A stretch of DNA of 59,121 nucleotides from JAGTQI01 sp038868115 (GTDB taxonomy: Archaea; Thermoproteota; Bathyarchaeia; Bathyarchaeales; Bathycorpusculaceae). A program made the position numbers and the translations under genes. The stretch is taken from NCBI GenBank assembly GCA_038868115.1, contig JAWBXA010000006.1, forward strand, positions 1 to 59,121, given 5' to 3'. This document shows, one piece after another, positions 23,701 to 32,195 of this stretch. How positions within the stretch are numbered: the first letter of the stretch is position 1; each line of letters begins with the position of its first letter. The notes beneath the pieces are model-generated. The model was not told the origin of the DNA. It saw only the letters and a list, made by a program, of their open reading frames with translations, and made no database searches.

Positions 23701-25580
23701 ATGGCTTACTTAACAACAACAGCTTCAGGTCAGCCCGTCTTAATCCTAAAAGAGGGCACAGCTCGAAGCCGCGGAAGAGAAGCTCAAAGAAACAATATAA
23801 TGGCAGCCCGCATTATAGGCGAAGTCCTAAAGACAACTCTCGGCCCTCGCGGCATGGATAAGATGCTTATTGATAGTCTTGGTGACATAACAATAACCAA
23901 TGACGGCGCCGCAATTTTGGACGAGATTGAAGTGGAACATCCAGCCGCCAAAATGATGGTTGAAGTTGCCAAAACCCAAGACGACATGGTGGGCGACGGC
24001 ACAACAACAGCCGTTGTTTTGGCTGGAGAACTCCTCAAAAAGGCTGAGGAACTCTTAGACCAGAATATTCACCCAACCATAATTGTTAGTGGCTATCGAA
24101 AAGCTGCTCAAAAGGCTGTTGAAGTGATAAACCGCATAGCCAAGACAGTGGATATAGAAGACCGTGCAACTCTCCGCAAGGTAGCTTTAACCTCCATGGC
24201 GAGCAAAGCTGTTGGCCCAGCCAAAGAGCACTTGGCTGAAATTGCCATAGACGCTGTGAAACAGATTGTTGAGAAGATGGGAGATAGGCTAGTTGCAGAC
24301 ATAGACAACATCCAAATAATAAAGAAGACTGGCAAAGGGCTTTTCGAATCCCAACTTGTAAGGGGTGTAATAATAGACAAGGAAGTTGTCCACCCTGGAA
24401 TGCCTAAACGTGTGGAGAACGCTAAAATTGCCTTGTTGGATTGTCNNNNNNNNNNNNNNNNNNNNNNNNNNNNNNNNNNNNNNNNNNNNNNNNNNNNNNN
24501 NNNNNNNNNNNNNNNNNNNNNNNNNNNNNNNNNNNNNNNNNNATAATAAAGAAGACTGGCAAAGGGCTTTTCGAATCCCAACTTGTAAGGGGTGTAATAA
24601 TAGACAAGGAAGTTGTCCACCCTGGAATGCCTAAACGTGTGGAGAACGCTAAAATTGCCTTGTTGGATTGCCCACTAGAAATCGAGAAAACGGAGTTCAG
24701 CGCAGAAATCCGCATAAAAGATCCGTCCCAAATGAAAGCCTTCCTAGACCAGGAAACCAAAATGCTGAAGGAGATGGTTGAGAAGATTAAGTCTGTAGGC
24801 GCTAATGTTGTCTTCTGCCAGAAGGGCATAGATGATATGGCGCAACACTTCCTAGCTAAAGAAGGCATACTGGCCGCAAGGCGAGTAAAGCAGTCAGATA
24901 TGGAGAAACTGGCAAGAGCCACAGGCGGAAGAATAGTCACAGACTTAGACGATTTGACACCGCAAGACTTGGGCACCGCTGGAGTTGTGGAAGAGCGGAA
25001 AATCGGCGAAGACAAAATGATATTTGTTGAAGGCTGCAAGAACCCCCGCTCTGTTAGCATTCTCATAAGGGCTGGACTTGAAAGAATGGTAGATGAGGCG
25101 GAACGAGCCATGACAGACGCTTTATCGGTGGTTTCAGATGTAATAGAGCACAACAAAATTGTGGCTGGAGGTGGCGCAGTAGAAGTTGAAATAGCCAAAG
25201 AGCTAAGAGACTATGCGGCAAAGGTTGGAGGAAGAGAACAACTAGCTATTGAAGCCTTCGCAGACGCTATAGAAATAATACCGCGCACACTAGCCGAAAA
25301 CGCCGGACTAGAACCAATAGACGTAATAGTTGAGCTTAGGGCTGCCCATGAAAAAACCGACGGCCACTATATGGGCATAAATGTGTTCACAGGAAAAGTG
25401 GAAGACATGTATAACAACGGTGTCGTGGAACCAGCCATAGTCAAAGATCAAGCGGTAAAATCAGCCACAGAATCAGCCTCAATGATACTCCGCATAGACG
25501 ATGTCATAGCCGCATCAAAACCGAAAGAAGAGAAGGAGAAAGAAAAGCCTCCAAGCGAAACCGAAAGCGAAGAATTCTAG
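23701..25580 (+). CDS. ths: Thermosome subunit 2, interrupted by a scaffold gap
   Basis: Second group II chaperonin subunit. Seen: LKEGTARSRGREAQRNNI, TTLGPRGMDKML, TNDGAAIL, GDGTTTA, GGGAVE, and a Lys/Glu tail ending EEF. N run at 24446-24542. The 128 bp before it (24316-24443) is repeated exactly after it (24543-24670). Removing 227 bp restores one frame of 550 aa, almost the same length as subunit 1. The two subunits differ clearly along their length, so the ring is probably hetero-oligomeric. Confidence 0.95.
24446..24542. other. Scaffold gap with duplicated contig ends
   Basis: 97 Ns between two copies of a 128-bp sequence, offset 227, the same offset as at 4726-4823. One base near the contig end differs (T at 24444, C at 24671), as expected for an error-prone contig tip. 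Confidence 0.9.
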
Positions 25581-25688
25581 CCAACCCCAAATTTTTCTAA
25601 AACTATTTGGTTTATGTCCTTTCCTTAAAGCTTAAAGGAGCTCCTTTTATCACAATTCCATAATAATTTTATTGAATTAGTGATTGCT

Positions 25689-26618
25689 ATGCCTTTGATT
25701 TGCAGCAAGTGCCGCTCATCAAGCGCTGAAGTACAAATTCCATACGCCAAGCTAAACCTTTGTCCAAGCTGCTTTATGGATTTTTACAAGGCTAGAGTGC
25801 GGAAAACCGTTGAAGAGTTTAAAATGTTTAAGGAAGATGACACTGTCGGCGTAGCTGTTTCAGGTGGAAAGGACAGTGCTGTGCTCTTGCATGTTTTGCG
25901 GCAGGCTTTTCCAAGGCTTAGGCTTAAAGCCCTACATATAAACTTGGGCATACCGGAGTATTCGATGCATTGCCAACAGAAGGTTGAAAAACTTGCTGGC
26001 ATATTAGATGTTGAGTTGCACATTTTTAGTCTTCCAGAAGAGTTGGGCATAAGCATAGGAGACTTCGAGAAAACGCCATTTAAGGGGAAAATATGCTCCG
26101 CTTGTGGAACAATTAAGCGCCGCATTTTTGAAGAGCTAGCCATAAAAGCCAAAGTTCGGGTCTTAGCAACCGGCCACAACTTGGAGGACGTTGCAGGTGT
26201 ATTGTTTAATAACTTCCTTTATGGGCGATGGGAACAGTTTGTAAGACTTAAACCAGTTCTGCCACCCTTGGCGAAGGATATGGCCTCAAAGGTTAAGCCC
26301 CTCATAAAATGTTCAGAAAACGAGAATCTGCTATACTGCCTTTACGGGAATGTTCCCTTCCGCGAAATTGACTGCCCCTACGCAACCGGGACTGGTGTGA
26401 GGAAAAGAGCAAAAATTTTAGAGCTTCTGTCGCAGGATAACCCGTATTTTAGGCATCAACTCTTGAATCGATTCTTAGAAATTATGCCGCTGGTTGAAAG
26501 TGTTACACAAAAGCCTACGCTACGTAGATGCAAGGTTTGTGGTTTCCCTTCGTCCAGTGAGGTCTGCGCCTTCTGCAGACGCCTAGCCATGGTCAGAGAA
26601 ACCGCTGGCAAAGTTTAA
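25689..26618 (+). CDS. TtuA/NcsA-type tRNA 2-thiolation enzyme
   Basis: 309 aa PP-loop ATPase that activates a tRNA uridine and adds sulfur from a thiocarboxylated carrier. Seen: zinc ribbon Cys 5, 8, 25, 28; PP-loop SGGKDS at 58-63; Cys136 and Cys139 (CSACG) and Cys229 (DCPYA), the three [4Fe-4S] ligands of TtuA; a C-terminal zinc ribbon Cys 281, 284, 293, 296. All are present, so it should be active. It could modify U54 (TtuA) or U34 (NcsA). ATG 25689 is preferred over GTG 25680 because the ribbon starts at once in this family. AATTTTATT 16-24 nt upstream suggests a short or absent leader. Confidence 0.88.
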   Translation: MPLICSKCRSSSAEVQIPYAKLNLCPSCFMDFYKARVRKTVEEFKMFKEDDTVGVAVSGGKDSAVLLHVLRQAFPRLRLKALHINLGIPEYSMHCQQKVEKLAGILDVELHIFSLPEELGISIGDFEKTPFKGKICSACGTIKRRIFEELAIKAKVRVLATGHNLEDVAGVLFNNFLYGRWEQFVRLKPVLPPLAKDMASKVKPLIKCSENENLLYCLYGNVPFREIDCPYATGTGVRKRAKILELLSQDNPYFRHQLLNRFLEIMPLVESVTQKPTLRRCKVCGFPSSSEVCAFCRRLAMVRETAGKV

Positions 26619-26621
26619 ACC

Positions 26622-27236
26622 TTGAAGAGTGTTAAAATTATTGTGGATCAAATTCCAGAACATCAACGCCTATACCTTGTGAAGAATCTTAGAGGAGTGA
26701 TTTACCTTTCAAAAGATGTTTCTCCAGAAAAGGAAGTTGAATGGCTTAAGAGAAAGTTCAGGTATAGGGAACTAGGTGTTTCAGAAACTCTAAAACTCAA
26801 GCTAAAATGGAAGAAACTCCTAACCTTGCCAAGAATTGTGGAGAATCCAGTTTTAGATTCACTTGTACAAGCCTCCAGCTTTGTGTGTCCATTAATAGTT
26901 TTAAAGGAAGAAAGCCTAAAGGACTTCAAAAACGCTATAGTTGCAATCCTTAAAACAACGGAGAAGCTTGGAGATAAGGACCTAAAATTCAATTTAAGGC
27001 TTGCGAATTACGCCATAACTGACTTTTACGTGAAATCCATAGAGCTTGCACTTCAATCTGATCTGGATGGGCGGGAAAGGCTTGCTAAAAAGGACTTGAA
27101 AAGGTTTTGGAGAATCCCGGAAAATACTAATGGAAAAACCTTGGTTGCCTACATAGATCCGCTTCTGGTTAAAAGCGACCTGCCAAAACCAGTATACATG
27201 GGCTTGATTCCAAGTCTAATTCTTGACTTAAGCTAA
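26622..27236 (+). CDS. Uncharacterised protein downstream of the tRNA thiolase
   Basis: 204 aa, not recognised. Begins TTG 26622, 3 nt after the thiolase stop, without a clear SD, so it may depend on translational coupling. Seen: an N-terminal beta-alpha segment (VKIIVDQIPEHQRLYLV), a basic middle (LKLKLKWKKLLTL), an alpha-helical second half, and a C-terminal LVAYIDPLLVKSD. No Cys clusters, no membrane helix. Context suggests a link to tRNA thiolation; nothing in the sequence proves it. Confidence 0.65.
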   Translation: MKSVKIIVDQIPEHQRLYLVKNLRGVIYLSKDVSPEKEVEWLKRKFRYRELGVSETLKLKLKWKKLLTLPRIVENPVLDSLVQASSFVCPLIVLKEESLKDFKNAIVAILKTTEKLGDKDLKFNLRLANYAITDFYVKSIELALQSDLDGRERLAKKDLKRFWRIPENTNGKTLVAYIDPLLVKSDLPKPVYMGLIPSLILDLS

Positions 27237-27244
27237 AACATTTT

Positions 27245-27406
27245 ATGTCTACTCGGAATTCGATAATTTACGTGACTAAAGTCTCCAGCACTAAAACGTT
27301 ATATTCTGAGAAGAATGCGAGACGAAGAGCTTGGGTGAGAACAATACTATCACATAATAGAGTTAGAGTTCCAGCGCCCCTTGGAGTGACAGGAAACCGT
27401 CAATGA
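27245..27406 (+). CDS. Possible 53-aa basic ORF
   Basis: ATG 27245 to TGA 27406, starting 8 nt after the preceding stop. Arg-rich (KNARRRAWVRTI in the middle), no SD, no family recognised. Could be a small nucleic-acid-binding protein, a remnant, or chance. It is the only sizable frame in the 248-bp space before the macrodomain gene. Confidence 0.2.
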   Translation: MSTRNSIIYVTKVSSTKTLYSEKNARRRAWVRTILSHNRVRVPAPLGVTGNRQ

Positions 27407-27484
27407 CAAAATGCGATAGGTTTTGGAGAGGTTGAGGCCTGTTGAGAAGTTAGCGGCAAAGTCTGCATCATATATTAGCGCTGG

Positions 27485-28048
27485 CTATTGCAGAATTTCT
27501 TTTGCCGCTTCTCTGTAGACTTCAAAGTCATGCCTGCTGTAGAGGACAAGCATCACCTTTTCAAGTTCGTCCTCTTTTTCCAAAAACTCTTTGACTGTTT
27601 TTAGTGCTACTTTACAAGCTTGTTCTATGGGATATCCGTAGGCACCTGTGCTTATTGATGGGAAGGCTATTGTCTTTAAGCCTTTTGAAACGGCTAGTGT
27701 CAATGAGTTGTGGTATGCCTCAGCTAAAAGCTCTGGCTCCCCGCTTTTTCCTCCTCGCCAAATCGGTCCAACGGTGTGGATGACATATTTAGCCTTTAAG
27801 TTTCCACCCGTAGTTATTACGGCTTTTCCCGTTGCAAGTCCATTGGGCCATTCTGTTGCTCTTATGCGTTTGCACTCTTCAAGAATTTTTGGTCCGCCTT
27901 TTCTGTGAATGGCGCCGTCTACTCCTCCTCCCCCCATGAGGGATGGGTTTGCAGCGTTTACTATGGCGTCTGCCTCTATTTCTGTTATGTCTCCCTGAAC
28001 TAGGCATAATTTCGCCTTTCCAATTTGGTATTCTATTTTCTCTGCCAT
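27485..28048 (-). CDS. Macrodomain (ADP-ribose-binding) protein
   Basis: 187 aa. Macrodomains of this type bind or hydrolyse O-acetyl-ADP-ribose, ADP-ribosylated ends or ADP-ribose-1''-phosphate. Seen: VQGDITEIEADAIVNAANPS, the GGGGVDGAIHRKGG loop, YVIHTVGPIWRGG and PSISTGAYGYP, all the ligand-contacting loops. Whole protein is one domain. Monocistronic. Confidence 0.93.
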   Translation of the reverse strand: MAEKIEYQIGKAKLCLVQGDITEIEADAIVNAANPSLMGGGGVDGAIHRKGGPKILEECKRIRATEWPNGLATGKAVITTGGNLKAKYVIHTVGPIWRGGKSGEPELLAEAYHNSLTLAVSKGLKTIAFPSISTGAYGYPIEQACKVALKTVKEFLEKEDELEKVMLVLYSRHDFEVYREAAKEILQ

Positions 28049-28436
28049 CGCTAACCCTCATTTATTGTTCATGGCTGGCTCAGACTTTTAAACGTTTAAG
28101 CTTATCAACAAGCACACGCAGACTGGAAGGATTCGTCTTCAAAAACTTTTAAGAACCATCTTCCTGACTAAGCGGGCAATGATTGAAGGTGGCGAATTAT
28201 CTTATTGTAGAGGTTTGCTAAACAAAACCTTGACGAGCCTCCCTTCATTAAATACGAGAAAAACCATGAGTTATTAAGCGACTTATGCCAAATTTATAAG
28301 GGACTGTGGATGCCAAGGTCGTGTCTAAAGGCGGGCTTCCTTGGATACGGCTGCAGATTATTAATTTGTATGTGACAAGAGAAGCTCGCACATGGCACGC
28401 AAAACTAATAGGGTCGACATCGTCGAACCAGAATCA

Positions 28437-28468
28437 TGAGAGACTCTCTCAAATTTTCGTTCCTTTTT
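28437..28468 (+). terminator. Hairpin with T-tract
   Basis: TGAGAG-ACT-CTCTCA (28437-28451), a 6-bp stem with 3-nt loop, followed by AATTTTCGTTCCTTTTT. No coding gene ends just before it, so if real it ends a non-coding transcript. Confidence 0.4.
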
Positions 28469-28502
28469 AGCGGTCGGATGCTAAAATTTAGGTGCTCCAA
28501 CC

Positions 28503-28510
28503 TTTATAAA
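28503..28510 (+). promoter_or_regulatory. TATA box of the 2-oxoacid dehydrogenase operon
   Basis: TTTATAAA lies 41-48 nt before the ATG at 28551; predicted leader about 15-20 nt with GGGTG as SD. Confidence 0.65.
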
Positions 28511-28550
28511 TGCTAAAGTTTCTAAACTCTTGAAAGGGTGGCACATCATC

Positions 28551-29594
28551 ATGAGCATAGAATTCATAGGCGAGGTTCCAGCTGAAAAATATCTAGCCCT
28601 AGGCTTGTCACGCGAGGACTTTCTGTGGCTTCTAAGGAAAATGTGCGAAATGCGAAAATTTGAAGAGCGTGTTGAAAGGTTATTTTTCGAGGGACAGCTC
28701 ATTGGCCCTTGCCACCTATATCTTGGACAAGAGGCGGTTGCGGCCGGCATAGTCAAGGCTTTGGACAGTGAAGACTTTATAATTTCCACTTATCGTGGAC
28801 ACGGCCACGCCATAGCCAGAGATGTTCCACTTGAGGCTTTGATGGCTGAATTGTTTGGCAGAGAAACTGGTACCTGTAAGGGTTTGGGCGGTTCTATGCA
28901 CTCTGCCATGAGCAAGGAGCATAACATACTGTTGGCTTCAGCGATTGTTGGAGGAGGAATACCCATAGCCGTAGGTGTTGGATTAGCCCTACAATACCGA
29001 AAACGGAAGCAAATCGTGGCTGTCTTTTTCGGCGATGGCGCTGTAAACACAGGCGCCTTTCACGAAGCCCTAAACTTGGCGGCTGTTTGGAGACTTCCAG
29101 TTTTGTTCGTTTGCGAAAACAACTTTTACGCCTTTTCAGTCCCCCACAAAAGGTCCTTTACCGGAGAAAGCATAGCCGCCCGCGCTTCAGGCTACGGAAT
29201 AAAAGCCTATTTAGCTGACGGAAACGATGTGATAGCCGTTTACACAAGCGGAAAAGCTGCGGTGGCTCATGTCCGCAGCGGCGCTGGCCCAGCCTTTATC
29301 GAATGTAGAACATACCGTAAGAAGGGGCACGGCGTTTACGATAAGGCTGAATACCGGCCCAAGGAAGAGGTTCAAGAATGGATGAAAAAGGATCCCATAG
29401 AAAGGTTTGCCAGCAACCTCGTGCGGCTTGGCATCATAATAAAAGAGGAGTTTGAGGCATTAAACATGGAAATCGAAAAGGCGTTGGATGCTTGCGTGGA
29501 GAAGGCGAAAGTGGCGCCTTATCTCGATTTCAGCGAGCTCTGGAATCTCGTTTATACAGAAGGGAGGACGGACGCATCATGGTTAGGGAGATAA
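28551..29594 (+). CDS. 2-oxoacid dehydrogenase E1 component, alpha subunit
   Basis: 347 aa. ThDP-dependent decarboxylation of a 2-oxoacid with transfer to lipoyl-E2. Seen: the ThDP motif GDG at 161 ending in ENN at 189-191, GQEAVAAG, TYRGHGH and the G-GSMH phosphorylation-loop-like segment. Pattern is close to pyruvate and acetoin dehydrogenase E1-alpha; the substrate cannot be fixed. ATG 28551 (GGGTG 10 nt upstream) is chosen over TTG 28530. Overlaps the beta subunit by 16 nt. Confidence 0.92.
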   Translation: MSIEFIGEVPAEKYLALGLSREDFLWLLRKMCEMRKFEERVERLFFEGQLIGPCHLYLGQEAVAAGIVKALDSEDFIISTYRGHGHAIARDVPLEALMAELFGRETGTCKGLGGSMHSAMSKEHNILLASAIVGGGIPIAVGVGLALQYRKRKQIVAVFFGDGAVNTGAFHEALNLAAVWRLPVLFVCENNFYAFSVPHKRSFTGESIAARASGYGIKAYLADGNDVIAVYTSGKAAVAHVRSGAGPAFIECRTYRKKGHGVYDKAEYRPKEEVQEWMKKDPIERFASNLVRLGIIIKEEFEALNMEIEKALDACVEKAKVAPYLDFSELWNLVYTEGRTDASWLGR

Positions 29595-30556
29595 GCTACG
29601 CTGAAGCATTAAATGAGGCGCTACGGGAGGAAATGGAACACGACGACCGTGTAATAGTTTTCGGCGAAGATGTAGGCGTATTTGGAGGTGTCTACAAAGT
29701 CACGAAAGGGCTGCTGGAAAAATTCGGTCCTGAAAGAGTTAGGGATACACCAATATCGGAAGCCGCCATAGTTGGCGCAGCCATAGGCGCAGCCCTCGCC
29801 GGATTAAAACCAGTCGCCGAAATAATGTACATGGATTTTATCACAATAGCCATGGACCAGCTGGTAACCCACGCGGCAAAAATTAGGTTTATGAGCGGTG
29901 GGCAGGTGAGCCTTCCAATGGTTGTTCGGACTCAGTATAGCCTTGGAAGGGTTCACGGCTGCCAGCACAGCCAATTTTTGGCTTCATGGTTCCTAAACGT
30001 TCCAGGGTTGAAGGTAGTGCTTCCCGGCACTCCTAAAGACGCTAAAGGCTTGCTGAAATCCGCTATTAGAGGTGAAGACCCAGTCTTGTTTGTAGAGGCT
30101 GGAGTGCTCTATAGCTGGAAAGGTCCAGTGCCAGAAGAGGAATACCTTATCCCCATTGGTCAAGCCGAAATAAAGCGAAAGGGTTCAGACTTGACAATTG
30201 TGGCCTTTTCTAGAACGGTTAGAGAGGCGTTGGCAGCGGCGGATAGGCTTGCCGCAGAGGGCATGGACGCTGAGGTTGTAGATTTAATGACAATAAACCC
30301 ATTGGACGTGAAAACCTTAGTGGGTTCCGTCAAGAAGACAAATAGGCTTCTGGTGGCGGATGACAGCACGAAAACAGGGGGAATTTCGGCTGAGATCATA
30401 AGCCGCATAGTGGAAGAAGCCTTTGACTATTTGGACGCTCCACCAGTACGGGTGAACTCGCCAGACCTTCCAGTGCCCTTTGCTCAGCCGCTGGAAAACC
30501 AGTATTTGGTTAATGCTGATAAGATATGTGAGGCGGCAAGGAGGATGATATGCTGA
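29579..30556 (+). CDS. 2-oxoacid dehydrogenase E1 component, beta subunit
   Basis: 325 aa partner of the alpha subunit. Seen: SYAEALNEALREEME, VFGEDVGVFGGVYKVTKGL, DTPISEAAIVGAAIGAALAG, and C-terminal EVVDLMTINPLD and VADDSTKTGGISAEI. ATG 29579 begins the family sequence exactly; GGGAGG lies about 10 nt upstream inside the alpha gene. Ends overlapping E2 by 7 nt. Translation of the three subunits looks coupled, which fits fixed stoichiometry. Confidence 0.93.
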   Translation: MVREISYAEALNEALREEMEHDDRVIVFGEDVGVFGGVYKVTKGLLEKFGPERVRDTPISEAAIVGAAIGAALAGLKPVAEIMYMDFITIAMDQLVTHAAKIRFMSGGQVSLPMVVRTQYSLGRVHGCQHSQFLASWFLNVPGLKVVLPGTPKDAKGLLKSAIRGEDPVLFVEAGVLYSWKGPVPEEEYLIPIGQAEIKRKGSDLTIVAFSRTVREALAAADRLAAEGMDAEVVDLMTINPLDVKTLVGSVKKTNRLLVADDSTKTGGISAEIISRIVEEAFDYLDAPPVRVNSPDLPVPFAQPLENQYLVNADKICEAARRMIC

Positions 30557-31671
30557 TGCCACTCATTGTTTTTCCAAGAGTGGACCCGGTAATGACCGAG
30601 GGCATAATTGCCGAATGGCTAAAACGAGAAGGAGACACTGTTCAAGCAGATGAGGTCATAGCCATAGCTGAAGGCGAAAAGACCACTTTTGAGGTGCGCT
30701 CCCCGTACGCTGGAAGAATAACAAAAATACTGTGCAAGGCTGGCGAGGTTGTTAAGGTTGGTCAACCAATATGCCAAGTTGAAGGCGTGGAAGAAAAGCC
30801 TCTAACCATTGAAAGGGCTGAGAAAATAGCGCCAGTCGAAGTGAAGGCTTCTCCATTAGCCAAAAAGCTAGCATCCCAGCTTGGCGTACCCCTAGAAGAG
30901 ATTAAGGGCACCGGTCCGGAAGGAAGAATAACTAAGGAGGATGTTTTACTTGCCGCGAGGGAGAGAGGCATAACCGATTCAGAGTTGGAGGCCAAAGCGG
31001 TTGAGCGTAAAGTTCCCTTTGCCGGAATTAGAAAAGCTATCGCCCAGAGGCTGAAGGCTGGTTTCCACGAGGCTTTGCCCGTTGCCCTAACAACAAAGTT
31101 CGCCGCGGACAAACTTGTCAGGCATAGGATGGAAACTGGCGGCTCTTTTACGGCCTATGCTGTTAAGGCTGTTGCCCTAGCCCTTCAGAAATACAAAAAC
31201 CTAAATGTGACACTGGAGGGCGAGGAGCTCGTTTATCACGAGAAAATTAATATTGCCGTGGCTGTGGACACGCCAAAAGGCTTAATGGCGCCAGTCATAA
31301 GAGGCGCGGACAAGCTTTCCATTCAAGAACTAACACATAAGATTAACGATTTTCAAGAGAAGGGGTTGCGGGGTGAAATAACCCTTGAGGAACAGTCAAA
31401 CCACAATTTCACAGTCACAAACCTTGGAGCACTAGGAATACAGTTTTTTACGCCAATAATTAATCCGCCGGACCCGGCGATACTAGCTGTTGGAAGCATT
31501 GAAACCGAGCCGCATATCGCGAAGGATGGACGTACTGAGCCGAGAAAGGTTGGCTACCTAACCCTGGTTTTTGATCATAGGGTTGTTGACGGTGCACCAG
31601 CGGCGAAGTTCCTCGCCACAATAAGAGAGTTTTTGGAAAATCCAGAGGCCATGGAGGCAAGCCAAGCCTAA
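30550..31671 (+). CDS. 2-oxoacid dehydrogenase E2 (lipoyl acyltransferase)
   Basis: 373 aa. Seen: one lipoyl domain (about 1-80) with the lipoylated Lys44 in EGEKTTFEV, a short linker, a peripheral-subunit-binding domain at about 100-135 (SPLAKKLASQLGV to GRITKEDVLLA), and a catalytic domain ending in DHRVVDGAPAAKF with the active-site His and Asp. AAGGAGG lies 6 nt before ATG 30550. No dihydrolipoyl dehydrogenase (E3) or lipoate ligase follows; the operon ends against the convergent tsr3. Confidence 0.93.
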   Translation: MLMPLIVFPRVDPVMTEGIIAEWLKREGDTVQADEVIAIAEGEKTTFEVRSPYAGRITKILCKAGEVVKVGQPICQVEGVEEKPLTIERAEKIAPVEVKASPLAKKLASQLGVPLEEIKGTGPEGRITKEDVLLAARERGITDSELEAKAVERKVPFAGIRKAIAQRLKAGFHEALPVALTTKFAADKLVRHRMETGGSFTAYAVKAVALALQKYKNLNVTLEGEELVYHEKINIAVAVDTPKGLMAPVIRGADKLSIQELTHKINDFQEKGLRGEITLEEQSNHNFTVTNLGALGIQFFTPIINPPDPAILAVGSIETEPHIAKDGRTEPRKVGYLTLVFDHRVVDGAPAAKFLATIREFLENPEAMEASQA

Positions 31672-32195
31672 ACGGTTTTTATCCATTGCTTCTGTATTTC
31701 CACTATTTCACCGCTGTTTTTTGCCTTCGCGTAACTTTCAAGTCTCTCCCTGTTTAGCTCTATGAAGGTGTGTCCCCACTTAAATATGGACAATAACCTA
31801 AAGGCTTCTTGGCGGTATCCTGCTATGTAGAGGGCTGCTGCTAAGGCTTCTGCTGTGCTAAGCTTTGTTGGACAGCCAAAATTGACTGAGTTTCCAGCGA
31901 TTAGGTATGGTAGGCAACGGGATGTGCCCCGAAAAACACTTTTCAGTAGAGGTTTTTCAGCGTGTTCCCAGCTGAAGTCTAGGGCCGCTAAACCAAAATT
32001 TGCTATGCGTTCTTTGTCCGCTGGCGAGAAAGCTTTTTTCGAGTAGGGGTTTAGGACAACAGCTCTTCTTGGCAAATGTTTTATTTGGCGTACAAGTTGC
32101 ACAAGTCCGTGGCGTTTAAGTTTTAGGGCTGTGCACTTTCTGGGATCGCATTGCCCAGCATGATAAATGACTATTCTAACTGGTTTTTGCTGCAC
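31668..32195 (-). CDS. tsr3: Tsr3 (DUF367), rRNA aminocarboxypropyltransferase
   Basis: 175 aa. Tsr3 adds an aminocarboxypropyl group from SAM to a hypermodified uridine in the small-subunit rRNA decoding region. Seen: RIVIYHAGQCDPRKCTALKLKR, AALDFSWEHAE, GTSRCLPYLIAGNSVNFGCP, KLSTAEALAAALYIAGY and IFKWGHTFIELNRERLE. Normal archaeal length. Its start overlaps the end of nnrE/nnrD by 20 nt, so the two are cotranscribed. Confidence 0.93.
   Translation of the reverse strand: MQQKPVRIVIYHAGQCDPRKCTALKLKRHGLVQLVRQIKHLPRRAVVLNPYSKKAFSPADKERIANFGLAALDFSWEHAEKPLLKSVFRGTSRCLPYLIAGNSVNFGCPTKLSTAEALAAALYIAGYRQEAFRLLSIFKWGHTFIELNRERLESYAKAKNSGEIVEIQKQWIKTV

Larger units (their letters stand above)
28049..28550. 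other. 502-bp intergenic region with a possible small RNA
   Basis: Between two divergently transcribed genes. It contains a TATA-like AATTTATAAG (28289-28298) and, about 140 bp downstream, a hairpin plus T-tract (28437-28468), which together could frame an RNA of about 130-150 nt. Short frames inside (for example GTG near 28306, about 54 codons) lack an SD. The promoter of the dehydrogenase operon closes the region. I see no tRNA or known ncRNA signature. Confidence 0.4.
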
